Shown here: piece after piece, positions 25,523 to 34,152 of the stretch | Layout: each line of letters starts with the position of its first letter | How positions within the stretch are numbered: the stretch's first letter is position 1 | Source: Bradyrhizobium rifense | GTDB lineage: Bacteria > Pseudomonadota > Alphaproteobacteria > Rhizobiales > Xanthobacteraceae | Assembly (NCBI RefSeq): GCF_008123425.1 | Contig: NZ_VSSS01000076.1 | Coordinates: forward strand, 1 to 64,000 | Length of the DNA stretch: 64,000 bases | Reading direction: 5' to 3' | The notes under the pieces: generated by a model | What the model was told of the DNA's origin: nothing | What the model saw: the letters and a program-made list of their open reading frames with translations, nothing else | The model's database searches: none | Program-made: the position numbers and the translations under genes

Positions 25523-25987
25523 TTACTCCTTGTCAGCCGCCATCCGCGCCTTGACGATCTTGTCCGGGTTCTGCACCGGCTCGCCGCGCTTGATCTTGTC
25601 GACGTTTTCCATGCCCTCGGTGACCTTGCCCCACACCGTGTACTGGTTGTCGAGGAAGCGGGCGTCGTCGAAAACGATGAAGAACTGGCTGTCGGCGGAG
25701 TCGGGGCTCGCGGCACGCGCCATCGAGGTCACGCCGCGCACATGCGGCTCCTTGTTGAACTCGGCCTTCAGCTTCTGGCCCGAGCCGCCGGTGCCGGTGC
25801 CGTGCGGGCAACCGGTCTGCGCCATGAAGCCGTCGATCACGCGATGGAACACGATGCCGTCGTAGAAGCCTTCGCGGACCAGCTCCTTGATGCGCGCGAC
25901 ATGGCCGGGCGCCAGGTCGGGCCGCATCTCGATGGTAACCGGGCCCTGCGTGGTCTCGAGGATCAATGTGTTTTCGGTGACGCTCAT
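25523..25987 (-). CDS. ppiB: cyclophilin-type peptidyl-prolyl isomerase, cytoplasmic
   Basis: Encodes 154 residues without signal peptide. The cyclophilin core shows FHRVIDGFMAQTGCP, 'SMARAASPDSADSQFFIVFDD' type active-site loop and 'FLDNQYTVWGKV'; the catalytic Arg is in HRVIDGF. The enzyme interconverts cis and trans prolyl bonds during folding. It overlaps by 4 bp (ATGA) with the stop of the small exported-protein gene upstream, and a second, exported cyclophilin is two genes away. Confidence 0.93.
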   Translation of the reverse strand: MSVTENTLILETTQGPVTIEMRPDLAPGHVARIKELVREGFYDGIVFHRVIDGFMAQTGCPHGTGTGGSGQKLKAEFNKEPHVRGVTSMARAASPDSADSQFFIVFDDARFLDNQYTVWGKVTEGMENVDKIKRGEPVQNPDKIVKARMAADKE

Positions 25988-26397
25988 GCTCGTCTCTCTT
26001 GCGTTGGGGGTGAAGTTTTGCGGTTACGAAACTGGATCGCGAATGGACGTCCCGCGGCGGCGCCGGCCATTGCATCGGTAAATGGCACCGGCGTGCAGCG
26101 TTGCAACGCCTCCATCACCGCGATCCGGTATTGCAGCCGGTCACTGTCGGAGGCCTCCGCGGATTCATAGGTAATCCTCGGATGGCCAAGAATGTTTCCG
26201 GCCCGGTTAAAGCTCACGACGACGGTGATGTCGATAGGGCGAGCCTTGGCCGGCGGCGGCGGCTTCCAGCAGGTCCGCAGGTGCTGGAAGATGTCCTGGA
26301 TGGTGTTGACCGGTGCGTCCTGTGCGGTCGCACCGCTGATGCCGAACAGCAGCACTGCTGCAGCGAACAGGAGCCTGTCGCCGCGGCGCGCCATCAC
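25984..26397 (-). CDS. exported protein, TonB-C-like
   Basis: Encodes 137 residues. Signal peptide 1-25 ends ATAQDA. The mature chain (IQDIFQHLRTCWKPPPPAKA, 'PIDITVVVSFNRAGNILGHP', 'AVMEALQRCTPVPFTDAMA') has two Cys and the order of motifs seen in the C-terminal domain of TonB-like proteins and TolA: a Cys helix, a beta sheet ending in a 'PVPF' turn. It lies between two cyclophilin genes, coupled by overlap to the cytoplasmic one and 5 bp from the exported one, so all three are probably one operon. The role is unproven. Confidence 0.8.
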   Translation of the reverse strand: MMARRGDRLLFAAAVLLFGISGATAQDAPVNTIQDIFQHLRTCWKPPPPAKARPIDITVVVSFNRAGNILGHPRITYESAEASDSDRLQYRIAVMEALQRCTPVPFTDAMAGAAAGRPFAIQFRNRKTSPPTQERRA

Positions 26398-26402
26398 CTT
26401 GG

Positions 26403-26978
26403 CTACTTGATGTCGGAGGCGACCTGCACCTTCACCATCTTGTCGGGATCGGTGACGGTGCCGCCCGGCGAGCCGGCCGGTGCCTTCTTCAGCTTGTCGA
26501 CCACGTCCATGCCCTGCACGACCTCGCCGACCACGGTGTACTGGTTATCGAGACTGCCACCGTCGGCGAACATGATGAAGAACTGCGAATTGGCGGTATC
26601 GACGCTGTCGCCGCGCCGGGCCATGCCGACAATGCCGCGGGCGAAGTGAACCTTGGAGAATTCCTGCTTCAGGTTCGGATATTTCGAGCCGCCGGTGCCG
26701 TTGCCGTTCTGGCCGTCGCCGGTCTGCGCCATGAAGCCGTCCATCACGCGGTGGAACGGAACGTTGTTGTAGAAGCCCTCGCGCGCGAGCTGCTTGAGGC
26801 GCTCGGCGTGCTGCGGCGCAAGGTCGGCCCTCAGCTTGATGACGATGCGGCCCTTGGTGGTATCGATGACGAGCGCATTGGCCTTGTCGAGATTGGCCGG
26901 CAGCTGCTGCGCCATTGCCGGGACGGCGCCAATCAGCGCGACGAACATCGTGGCAAGAATTGCGAGACGACGGATCAT
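26403..26978 (-). CDS. ppiA: cyclophilin-type peptidyl-prolyl isomerase, periplasmic
   Basis: Encodes 191 residues. A signal peptide (1-23, ends AMAQQ) sends it to the periplasm. The active site is intact: FHRVMDGFMAQTGDG, 'GMARRGDSVDTANSQFFIMF' and 'SLDNQYTVVGEV'. It is the paralogue of the cytoplasmic cyclophilin 420 bp away in the same operon. It is 37 bp from coaD, which is transcribed in the same direction. Confidence 0.93.
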   Translation of the reverse strand: MIRRLAILATMFVALIGAVPAMAQQLPANLDKANALVIDTTKGRIVIKLRADLAPQHAERLKQLAREGFYNNVPFHRVMDGFMAQTGDGQNGNGTGGSKYPNLKQEFSKVHFARGIVGMARRGDSVDTANSQFFIMFADGGSLDNQYTVVGEVVQGMDVVDKLKKAPAGSPGGTVTDPDKMVKVQVASDIK

Positions 26979-27015
26979 GAGAACTCCGGATCAGGTGAGA
27001 TGAAAAAGCGTGCCG

Positions 27016-27513
27016 TTATCCGGCGAATTTGGCCTTGAGCAGGGATGCGACGAGCGGCGGCACGAAGGTCGAGACGTCGCCACCCATAGCCGCGATCTGT
27101 CGCACCAGTGTGGCAGTGATCGGGCGGACCATGGGAGATGCCGGCAGGAATACCGTGTGCACCTCCGGCGCCATGGCCTCGTTCATGCCGGCGAGCTGCA
27201 TTTCGTAGTCGAGATCGGTGCCGTCGCGTAAGCCCCGAATCATAATGGTCGCGCTGTGCTTGCGGGCGGCGGTCACGGAGAGGTCGTCAAAGGTGGTGGC
27301 TTCCAGCGCACAACCGGCCTGGGCAGCAATCGGCCCGCAGACGTCGTGGACCATTTTCAGCCGCTCCTCGGTCGAGAACAGCGGCTTCTTCCCAGGATGG
27401 ACCCCGATCGCGACAACCAGCCGGTCGCACAGGGGGACGGCATGCCGGACCACGTCCAGATGGCCGTTGGTGATGGGGTCGAAGGAACCCGGGTAAAAGG
27501 CAATGCGCGACAT
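27016..27513 (-). CDS. coaD: phosphopantetheine adenylyltransferase
   Basis: Encodes 165 residues. It adds AMP to 4'-phosphopantetheine, the penultimate step of coenzyme A synthesis. The nucleotidyltransferase motif YPGSFDPITNGHLDVV is at the start (T/HxGH variant TNGH), and the ISSR/RGLRD equivalent is IMIRGLRDGTDLDYE. Length matches E. coli CoaD (159). It heads the unit coaD-ppiA-exported protein-ppiB-queA, all on the minus strand. Confidence 0.94.
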   Translation of the reverse strand: MSRIAFYPGSFDPITNGHLDVVRHAVPLCDRLVVAIGVHPGKKPLFSTEERLKMVHDVCGPIAAQAGCALEATTFDDLSVTAARKHSATIMIRGLRDGTDLDYEMQLAGMNEAMAPEVHTVFLPASPMVRPITATLVRQIAAMGGDVSTFVPPLVASLLKAKFAG

Positions 27514-27613
27514 GGCCTCCTCCTACCCCGCCCGGCCCGGCCCGGCAAGCCGGGCAGGTTCCTTGTCCATTTCCTGCCGGTTTTTCCGCCAGTCCCTGTC
27601 GGCGGACCCCGGA

Positions 27614-27644
27614 TTGTTTCGTCCTCGGGGCGTCCACGAAACAA
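27614..27644. promoter_or_regulatory. dyad in front of coaD
   Basis: TTGTTTCGT (27614-27622) and ACGAAACAA (27636-27644) form a 9-bp inverted repeat; ACGAAAC occurs once more at 27656. It lies 100 bp before coaD and 130 bp before the small exported-protein gene. Confidence 0.4.
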
Positions 27645-27774
27645 AACGGGCCGTGAACGAAACCATTTCCGGCGTCGGCGAAGACGTCCGGAAACTGGCC
27701 ATGGTTACTAATCCAGCCAACGAATGACGGGCCGCACACTGGGCGTAGCGGCCGCATCACAGGGGACCGTCAGA

Positions 27775-28032
27775 ATGATCAAGGCTCTTTCAGCGATCGC
27801 TATTGCTGCGTGTGTTGCTACCGCCCTCACCCTCCTGCCCGGCTTTGCTCCCACCGTTGAAGCCAGCGTGCCGCAACCGCTTGCCAAGAGCGACCGGCTC
27901 GACATCAAGACCATCGGCAGGGAGTGCTCGGAACGGGCCTGGCCGAATTTCGAGGCGTCCTGCCTGCGCCGCGCCGGCACCAAGGCTGACGTTCGCGTCG
28001 CGCGCCTGGTGACGGCAGACCGGACCCCGTAG
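27775..28032 (+). CDS. small exported basic protein
   Basis: Encodes 85 residues from the ATG at 27775 (MIKALSAIAIAAC), behind AGGGGA. A signal peptide covers about 1-30; the mature part has Cys residues in 'ECSERAW' and 'ASCLRRAGTKADVRVAR', resembling small secreted proteins common in Bradyrhizobium. Function unknown. kup follows 133 bp downstream on the same strand. Confidence 0.7.
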   Translation: MIKALSAIAIAACVATALTLLPGFAPTVEASVPQPLAKSDRLDIKTIGRECSERAWPNFEASCLRRAGTKADVRVARLVTADRTP

Positions 28033-28164
28033 GCGGTCTGTCAGTTTGGCGTCATAAACCTCGCGATAAACACCATGGATATTTGCGGCGTCTCGTCGCA
28101 GACTGTGTGACGCTCGCGCCCCTCGGAATGGCCCGACGGGCGCGATCCCATTGAGGGGTCGCAT

Positions 28165-30075
28165 TTGTCCAGTACGCCCGCAGTCGCTTCCGGCCATCAT
28201 CCCGATCCGCTGCCGCTTGCCATGACTATGGGCGCCCTCGGGGTGGTCTATGGCGATATCGGCACCAGCCCCCTCTACGCCCTGAAGGAAGCCGCCAAGG
28301 CGGCTGCGCATGGCGGCACAGTGACTCCCGAGGCTGTCCTGGGCGTTGCCTCGCTGATCCTGTGGGCGCTGCTGCTGATCATCTCGCTGAAATATGCACT
28401 GCTGATCCTGCGCGCGGACAACCGCGGCGAAGGCGGCATCGTCGCGCTGCTGGCGCTGCTGCATGCGCGTCACGCCCAGGCTGGCACCTGGCGCGCGCAT
28501 CTCCTGGTGGTCGGCCTGATCGGCGCTGCGCTGCTCTACGGCGACGGTGCGATCACGCCGGCAATCTCGGTGCTCTCGGCCATCGAGGGCCTCAAGGTCG
28601 ACGCGCCCTCGCTAGCGCCGGCGGTGGTGCCCATCACCATCGTCATCCTGGTCGGCCTGTTCATGATGCAGAGGCAGGGCACCGGCTTCATCGGCCGCAT
28701 CTTCGGACCGGTGATGCTGGCCTGGTTCTTCGTGCTGGCCGCGCTCGGCATCCACGGCATCATCAAGGCGCCGGCGGTGCTGGCGGCACTTAGCCCGCTC
28801 TATGCCTTCGACTTCCTGATCCACCAGGATTTCCACGTCTCCTTCGCGATCCTCGGCGCGGCCTTCCTCGCCGTGACCGGCGGTGAAGCCATGTATGCCG
28901 ACATGGGGCATTTCGGGCGCCTGCCGATCCGGCTCGCGTGGTTCGCGATCTGCCTGCCGGCGCTGGTGCTGAATTATTTCGGCCAGGCCGCGCTCCTGAT
29001 CACCGATCCCGGCATGATCGAGAACCCGTTCTTCCAGCTCTGCCCGGACGTCCTGCATTACGGACTGGTCGCGTTCTCGGCCGTGGCGACCGTGATCGCC
29101 TCACAGGCGATCATCTCCGGCGTGTTCTCGCTGACCCAGCAATCGATCCAGCTCGGCTTCCTGCCGCGCATGCAGATCCGCCACACCACCAGCGATGCGA
29201 TCGGCCAGATCTACGTGCCGCTGGTGAACTGGCTGCTCGCCGCCGCAACCCTCGGCGCAGTGGTCAGCTTCGGCACGTCGGATGCGCTGGCCGGCGCTTA
29301 CGGTATCGCGGTCTCGCTGCTGATGGCGATCACCACGCTGCTTGCCGCCCTGGTCGCGATCCAGTGGGGCTATTCGCCCTGGCTCGTGGTCCCGGTGAAC
29401 GGCTTCTTCTTCGTGATCGACGTGATCTTCTTCTCCGCCAACTCGATCAAGCTGTTCGAAGGTGGCTGGTTTCCGCTGCTGCTCGCCGCTCTCGTCGCCT
29501 TCCTGATGCTGACCTGGCGCGCAGGCGTGAAGTTGGTCGAGGCCGCGCGCGCGAAGCTGCGCCAGCCAGAGGAGGACCTGATCGAGACCGCGGTCAACAA
29601 ATGCAGCGCGCGTCTGCCGGGCACCGCCGTATTCCTGGCATCGGCACCGAAAGGCGTGCCGCTGGCGCTGACGCAGTTCGTCAAGCACAACCACGTCCTG
29701 CATGAGCGCATCATCCTCGTCACCGTGCTGATCGAGGAACTGCCTCATATCGCCGACCAGGACCGTACTGAAATCATCGAGATCATTCCCGGCATCACCC
29801 GCGTGATCCTGCATTACGGCTTCATGCAGAACCCGACGATCTACGAGGGACTGACGCTCGCCTGCCGCCAGGGCAAGCTGCCCGGCATCGATCTCTCCGA
29901 CATCACCTATTATGTCGGCCGCGAGACCATCATCCCGAGCGAGGACATCCCGGGCATGTGGGTCTGGCGCGAAGGCCTGTTCGCCTTCCTCCAACGCAAC
30001 GCCGAGCGCTCGGCGGCGTTCTTCGGCGTGCCGACCAAACAGGTCGTGGAGTTCGGCACGGAGCTGGAGATCTAG
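28165..30075 (+). CDS. kup: low-affinity potassium transporter Kup
   Basis: Encodes 636 residues. Twelve membrane helices and a C-terminal cytoplasmic domain. Family blocks: 'MGALGVVYGDIGTSPLYALK' (K+ binding region), 'LLYGDGAITPAISVLSAIEG', 'DMGHFGRLPIRLAWF', 'KHNHVLHERIILVTV'. It brings in K+ with protons. The start is a TTG at 28165 behind TGAGGGG; the first ATG (28222) would remove part of the N-terminus. A palindromic repeat separates it from gyrA, with which it converges. Confidence 0.95.
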   Translation: MSSTPAVASGHHPDPLPLAMTMGALGVVYGDIGTSPLYALKEAAKAAAHGGTVTPEAVLGVASLILWALLLIISLKYALLILRADNRGEGGIVALLALLHARHAQAGTWRAHLLVVGLIGAALLYGDGAITPAISVLSAIEGLKVDAPSLAPAVVPITIVILVGLFMMQRQGTGFIGRIFGPVMLAWFFVLAALGIHGIIKAPAVLAALSPLYAFDFLIHQDFHVSFAILGAAFLAVTGGEAMYADMGHFGRLPIRLAWFAICLPALVLNYFGQAALLITDPGMIENPFFQLCPDVLHYGLVAFSAVATVIASQAIISGVFSLTQQSIQLGFLPRMQIRHTTSDAIGQIYVPLVNWLLAAATLGAVVSFGTSDALAGAYGIAVSLLMAITTLLAALVAIQWGYSPWLVVPVNGFFFVIDVIFFSANSIKLFEGGWFPLLLAALVAFLMLTWRAGVKLVEAARAKLRQPEEDLIETAVNKCSARLPGTAVFLASAPKGVPLALTQFVKHNHVLHERIILVTVLIEELPHIADQDRTEIIEIIPGITRVILHYGFMQNPTIYEGLTLACRQGKLPGIDLSDITYYVGRETIIPSEDIPGMWVWREGLFAFLQRNAERSAAFFGVPTKQVVEFGTELEI

Positions 30076-30083
30076 CGAGGTTC

Positions 30084-30165
30084 GTAGCCCGATGGAGCGA
30101 AGCGCAATCCGGGACTCTCTGCGCGTAGCAATGCCCCGGATTTCGCTTCGCTCCATCCGGGCTAC
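30084..30165. repeat. palindromic intergenic repeat, family B
   Basis: Arms GTAGCCCGATGGAGCGAAGC (30084) and GCTTCGCTCCATCCGGGCTA (30145) are complementary except for one base step, with CCGG/CCCGG inner arms. It fills the gap between the convergent kup and gyrA. Confidence 0.8.
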
Positions 30166-30178
30166 AGGGGGTGAAGCA

Positions 30179-32923
30179 TCACTCCCCGCTCGTCTCCCCA
30201 TTCGCCCCGTTGCCGCTCTCGGCCTCTTCCGTGATGTGCTCGACCGAGACGACGTGCTCGTCCTCGGCGGTATCGAACACGATCACGCCTTGGGTCGAGC
30301 GGCCGGCGATGCGAATGCCTTCGACCGGGCAGCGGATCAGCTGGCCCTTGTCGGTGACCAGCATGATTTGATCAGCATCCTCCACGGGGAAGGACGCCAC
30401 GAGGTTACCGTTGCGGTTGTTGACGCTCATGGCGACGATGCCTTTGCCGCCGCGGCCGGTGGTGCGGTACTCGTAGGACGAAGTCCGCTTGCCAAAGCCG
30501 TTGACGGAGACGGTCAGCACGACCTGCTCGGCCGCCGACATCTCGGCATAGCGCTCCTGCGGAAGCTGGAAGCTGCCGGAAGTCTCCTCAGCCTCGGCAT
30601 CCACTGCCGGCTCCTCGGCCGCAGCTTCGCCAGCAACAGCGCGGCGCATCTTCAGGTAGGCCGAGCGCTCGTCCGAACTGGTCTCGACGTGGCGCAGGAT
30701 CGCCAGCGAAATCACCTTGTCGCCCTCGCCAAGCGCAATGCCCCGCACGCCCATCGAAGTGCGCCCGGTGAACACGCGCACGTCGGTGACGGGGAAGCGG
30801 ATGCACTGGCCGCCGGCACCGGTCAGCAGCACGTCGTCGCGCTCGGTGCAGATCTGCACATCGACGATCGCTTCGTTCTCGTCGAGCTTCATCGCGATGA
30901 TGCCGGAGCGGCGGACGTCGACGAAGTCGGACAGCTTGTTGCGCCGGACGTTGCCGCCGGTGGTCGCGAACATCACGTCGAGATTGCCCCAGGTCGATTC
31001 ATCCTCGGGCAACGGCATGATGGTGGTGATGCGCTCGCCCTGCTCCAGCGGCAGGATGTTGATCAGCGCCTTGCCGCGCGCGTTGGGCGCGGCCATCGGC
31101 AGCCGCCAAACCTTCTCCTTGTAGACCTGGCCACGTGACGAGAAGAACAGCACCGGCGTGTGCGTCGACGCCACGAACAGGCGGCTGACAAAATCCTCGT
31201 CGCGGGTCTGCATGCCGGCGCGGCCCTTGCCGCCGCGGCGCTGGGCGCGATAGGCCGACAGCGGCACGCGCTTGACGTAACCGGCGTGCGACACGGTCAC
31301 GACCATGTCCTCGCGCTGGATCAGGTCCTCGTCCTCGACCTCGCCTTCCTGCTCGATGATCACGGTGCGGCGCGGCGTGGCGAACTCGGCCTTCACCTCG
31401 GCGAGCTCGGTCTTGATGATGCCCAGCACGCGCTCGCGCGAGCGCAGGATGTCGAGATAATCGGCGATCTCGCCGGCGAGCTTGTCGAGCTCGTCACGGA
31501 TTTCGTCACGGCCGAGTGCGGTGAGGCGTTGAAGGCGCAGGTCGAGAATGGCCCTCGCTTGTTCCATCGACAGCCGGATCGTGCCGTCCTCGCTGATGCG
31601 ATGGCGCGGATCGTCGATCAGCGTCAGCATGTCCTCGACATCCCGGGCCGGCCAGTCACGCGACATCAGGGTGTCGCGCGCGGTGGTCGGGTCAGGCGAG
31701 GTCCGGATGACGCGGATCATCTCGTCGATATTGGCGACCGCGATCGCCAGACCGACCAGGATATGGGCGCGATCGCGCGCCTTGGCGAGCAGGTATTTGG
31801 TCCGGCGCGTAACGACCCGCTCACGGAAGTCGACGAAGATGGCCAGCAGGTCCTTCAGATGCATGATCCGCGGACGACCGCTGTCGAGCGCCACCATGTT
31901 GACGCCGAAGCTCGTCTGCAGCGGCGTGAACCTGTAGAGCTGATTCAGCACCACATCCGGTACGGCGTCGCGCTTCAATTCGATGACGACGCGGTAGCCG
32001 TCGCGGTCCGATTCATCGCGCAGGTCGCCGATGCCCTCGATCTTCTTTTCCTTGACCAGCTCGGCAATGCGCTCGACCATCGTCGCCTTGTTCACCTGGT
32101 AGGGAATCTCGGTGATGATGATCGCCTCGCGCTCCTTGCGGATGGTCTCGATCGCGACCTTGCCGCGCATGACGATCGAGCCGCGGCCGAGGTGGTAGGC
32201 GGCGCGGATGCCCGCGCGTCCGAGAATGACGCCGCCGGTCGGAAAATCCGGTCCCGGCACGATGTTGATGAGCTCATCAATGGTCAGCGCGGGATTGTCG
32301 ATCAACGCGACGCAGGCATCGATGACCTCGCCGAGATTGTGCGGCGGAATGTTGGTCGCCATGCCGACGGCGATGCCGCCCGCGCCGTTGACCAGCAGGT
32401 TCGGAAACTTGGCCGGAAGAACCGACGGCTCGGTCTCGTTGTTGTCGTAGTTCGGCTGGAAGTCGACGGTGTCCTTGTCGATATCGGCCAGCAGGGCCAG
32501 CGCCGACTTGGTCAGTCGCGCTTCGGTGTAACGATAAGCGGCCGGGGGATCGCCATCGACCGAGCCGAAATTGCCCTGACCGTCGATCAGCGGCACGCGC
32601 ATCGAGAAGTCCTGCGCCATGCGGACCATCGCGTCGTAAATCGACTGGTCGCCGTGCGGATGATACTTACCGATGACGTCGCCAACCACGCGGGCTGACT
32701 TGACGTACTTCTTGTCGGGCGTGTGCCCCTGCTCGTGCATCGAGTACAGGATGCGGCGATGCACCGGCTTCAACCCGTCGCGGGCATCAGGCAACGCACG
32801 CGCCACGATCACGCTCATGGCGTAATCGAGGTAGGACTTCTTCATCTCCTCGAAGATGGAGACGGGACGAATATCCGAGCGCTCCGGCTCGTCGCCGGTC
32901 TTCTTGTTGTCGTCGTCAGCCAA
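30179..32923 (-). CDS. gyrA: DNA gyrase subunit A
   Basis: Encodes 914 residues. The catalytic tyrosine is Tyr132 in AAYRYTEARL. The GyrA-box is QRRGGKGRAG and a set of about six beta-pinwheel repeats fills the C-terminal half; an acidic tail ends the protein. In the quinolone-binding region the sequence is HPHGDQSIYDAMV: Gln93 stands where E. coli has Ser83 and Asp97 keeps the Asp87 position, so the serine that helps hold quinolones through magnesium is absent. A Glu/Ala-rich insert (about 745-775) interrupts the C-terminal domain. Confidence 0.97.
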   Translation of the reverse strand: MADDDNKKTGDEPERSDIRPVSIFEEMKKSYLDYAMSVIVARALPDARDGLKPVHRRILYSMHEQGHTPDKKYVKSARVVGDVIGKYHPHGDQSIYDAMVRMAQDFSMRVPLIDGQGNFGSVDGDPPAAYRYTEARLTKSALALLADIDKDTVDFQPNYDNNETEPSVLPAKFPNLLVNGAGGIAVGMATNIPPHNLGEVIDACVALIDNPALTIDELINIVPGPDFPTGGVILGRAGIRAAYHLGRGSIVMRGKVAIETIRKEREAIIITEIPYQVNKATMVERIAELVKEKKIEGIGDLRDESDRDGYRVVIELKRDAVPDVVLNQLYRFTPLQTSFGVNMVALDSGRPRIMHLKDLLAIFVDFRERVVTRRTKYLLAKARDRAHILVGLAIAVANIDEMIRVIRTSPDPTTARDTLMSRDWPARDVEDMLTLIDDPRHRISEDGTIRLSMEQARAILDLRLQRLTALGRDEIRDELDKLAGEIADYLDILRSRERVLGIIKTELAEVKAEFATPRRTVIIEQEGEVEDEDLIQREDMVVTVSHAGYVKRVPLSAYRAQRRGGKGRAGMQTRDEDFVSRLFVASTHTPVLFFSSRGQVYKEKVWRLPMAAPNARGKALINILPLEQGERITTIMPLPEDESTWGNLDVMFATTGGNVRRNKLSDFVDVRRSGIIAMKLDENEAIVDVQICTERDDVLLTGAGGQCIRFPVTDVRVFTGRTSMGVRGIALGEGDKVISLAILRHVETSSDERSAYLKMRRAVAGEAAAEEPAVDAEAEETSGSFQLPQERYAEMSAAEQVVLTVSVNGFGKRTSSYEYRTTGRGGKGIVAMSVNNRNGNLVASFPVEDADQIMLVTDKGQLIRCPVEGIRIAGRSTQGVIVFDTAEDEHVVSVEHITEEAESGNGANGETSGE

Positions 32924-33091
32924 GGGGGAATCCGGTGAGTTTTTATCTGGGAATCATATAGCGCATCGAGGCCCTGATAACCACCCTTGCAAGCCGTTGG
33001 GAAGCGGTTTTTCCGTTTGTTTTTCCAGAGACTTACGCGCTTCTCGCCACCGTCGTCAGCGGCATCGGAACAAGCCACCCGGAACCGCCAA

Positions 33092-33490
33092 TTATGTCCC
33101 GAAGAACACCTGGTGCATGATGCGCCCGGGCACCAGCGTGAACAGGCCCGCCACGACCAGCGCGCCGATGAACGTCATGATCATGATGCGCCGGTGATCG
33201 GCGACCCGATGGGTATGCGCCCGCCACACCGCCAGCGGCAGCATCACCAGTGTGAAGATCGACAGAAGATGGATCGGGCTGAACGGCCCAACCATGCGGA
33301 TCTGATGGATCCAGAACGACGACGCGGCCACCACGGCCATGAGCGCCACCCAGATCCAGCCGACCGTCCGATGGGGCAGCGTGCCCTTTGGCGCAGCGAA
33401 TTGGACGATGCCAAGCACGAAGGCCGCCATCGCCGCGAAGGCGTGCAGCGGGATCGCCGGGGCAGCATCAAGCAGTGGCGCGAGGTTCAT
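33092..33490 (-). CDS. DUF2306 membrane protein
   Basis: Encodes 132 residues with four hydrophobic segments. 'MAAFVLGIVQFAAPKGTLPH', 'GWIWVALMAVVAASSFWIH' and 'HRRIMIMTFIGALVVAGLFT' with conserved His residues are typical of DUF2306 inner-membrane proteins, possibly haem- or quinone-linked. A 39-bp dyad lies 30 bp before its start, so it may be tightly regulated. Single gene between gyrA and a phosphatase-like gene. Confidence 0.82.
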   Translation of the reverse strand: MNLAPLLDAAPAIPLHAFAAMAAFVLGIVQFAAPKGTLPHRTVGWIWVALMAVVAASSFWIHQIRMVGPFSPIHLLSIFTLVMLPLAVWRAHTHRVADHRRIMIMTFIGALVVAGLFTLVPGRIMHQVFFGT

Positions 33491-33790
33491 GTGGCGCGTC
33501 CTCCGGGCAGGAACCGATCATGTGAATACGATTAACATTAAGTTAATACCATTCACATCGCGGCCCGTCAAAGGCTTGAGGCAGCACATGAGGCCAGCTC
33601 CAAAAAGCCAAGCCGACCGGCCAATTGGCAAGAAATCCTGCCGCCTCACGCGAGCCGGCAACGCTGATGAGAAGAGAAACCCTCTTCAGCACATGACTGG
33701 GACGCCGATGATTCCGCCGGCTGCCAAAAGGTATGTATCTAGACCGAGGTGGCTCGGATTATTCCGGTCCCTCTTCCCGGAGCGGTCAAA
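33491..33790. other. intergenic region with large dyad
   Basis: No gene seen. The AT-rich 39-bp dyad at 33520-33558 probably controls the DUF2306 gene; the remainder shows nothing I can name. Confidence 0.5.
33520..33558. promoter_or_regulatory. 39-bp AT-rich dyad before DUF2306 gene
   Basis: ATGTGAAT and ATTAAC on the left are mirrored by GTTAAT and ATTCACAT on the right; 14 of 17 positions in each arm pair around ATTAA. It lies 30 bp before the DUF2306 start, a typical repressor position. Confidence 0.5.
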
Positions 33791-34141
33791 GTGACCAACG
33801 TCCTCTTCGTTTGCAGCGCCAATCGCCTGCGCAGCCCGACCGCCGAACACGTCTTTTCGACCTGGCCGGGCATCGAGACCGACTCAGCCGGCATCTCGAA
33901 CGACGCGGACGTGCTGTTGTCGACCGAGCAGGTCGAATGGGCCGACATCATCTTCGTGATGGAGAAGGCCCACCGGAACAAGCTGAACCGGAGATTCCGC
34001 GCCAGCCTGAATGGCAAGCGGGTCATCTGCCTCGACATTCCGGACGACTACGAGTTCATGGATCCCGTCCTGGTCCGGATGCTCGAAAGCCGCGCGGGCC
34101 GCTTCCTGTCCCGCGCCGAGCCGACTCGTCCCAGCCCTTAG
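33791..34141 (+). CDS. low-molecular-weight phosphotyrosine phosphatase-like protein
   Basis: Encodes 116 residues from the GTG at 33791, 9 bp after GGAG; an ATG at 33749 would add 14 residues. The P-loop VCSANRLRSPTAE carries the CX5R nucleophile motif near the N-terminus, and 'DIPDDYEFMDPVLV' holds an acidic residue in the place of the general acid. It is about 40 residues shorter than classical enzymes (around 155). Substrate unknown. It is convergent with ssb (11 bp between stops). Confidence 0.82.
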   Translation: MTNVLFVCSANRLRSPTAEHVFSTWPGIETDSAGISNDADVLLSTEQVEWADIIFVMEKAHRNKLNRRFRASLNGKRVICLDIPDDYEFMDPVLVRMLESRAGRFLSRAEPTRPSP

Positions 34142-34152
34142 AAGGCCTCGCC

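Noticed and set aside
31160..32698. 512-codon open frame antisense to gyrA
   Set aside because: Shadow of a highly conserved gene; composition typical of antisense high-GC frames.
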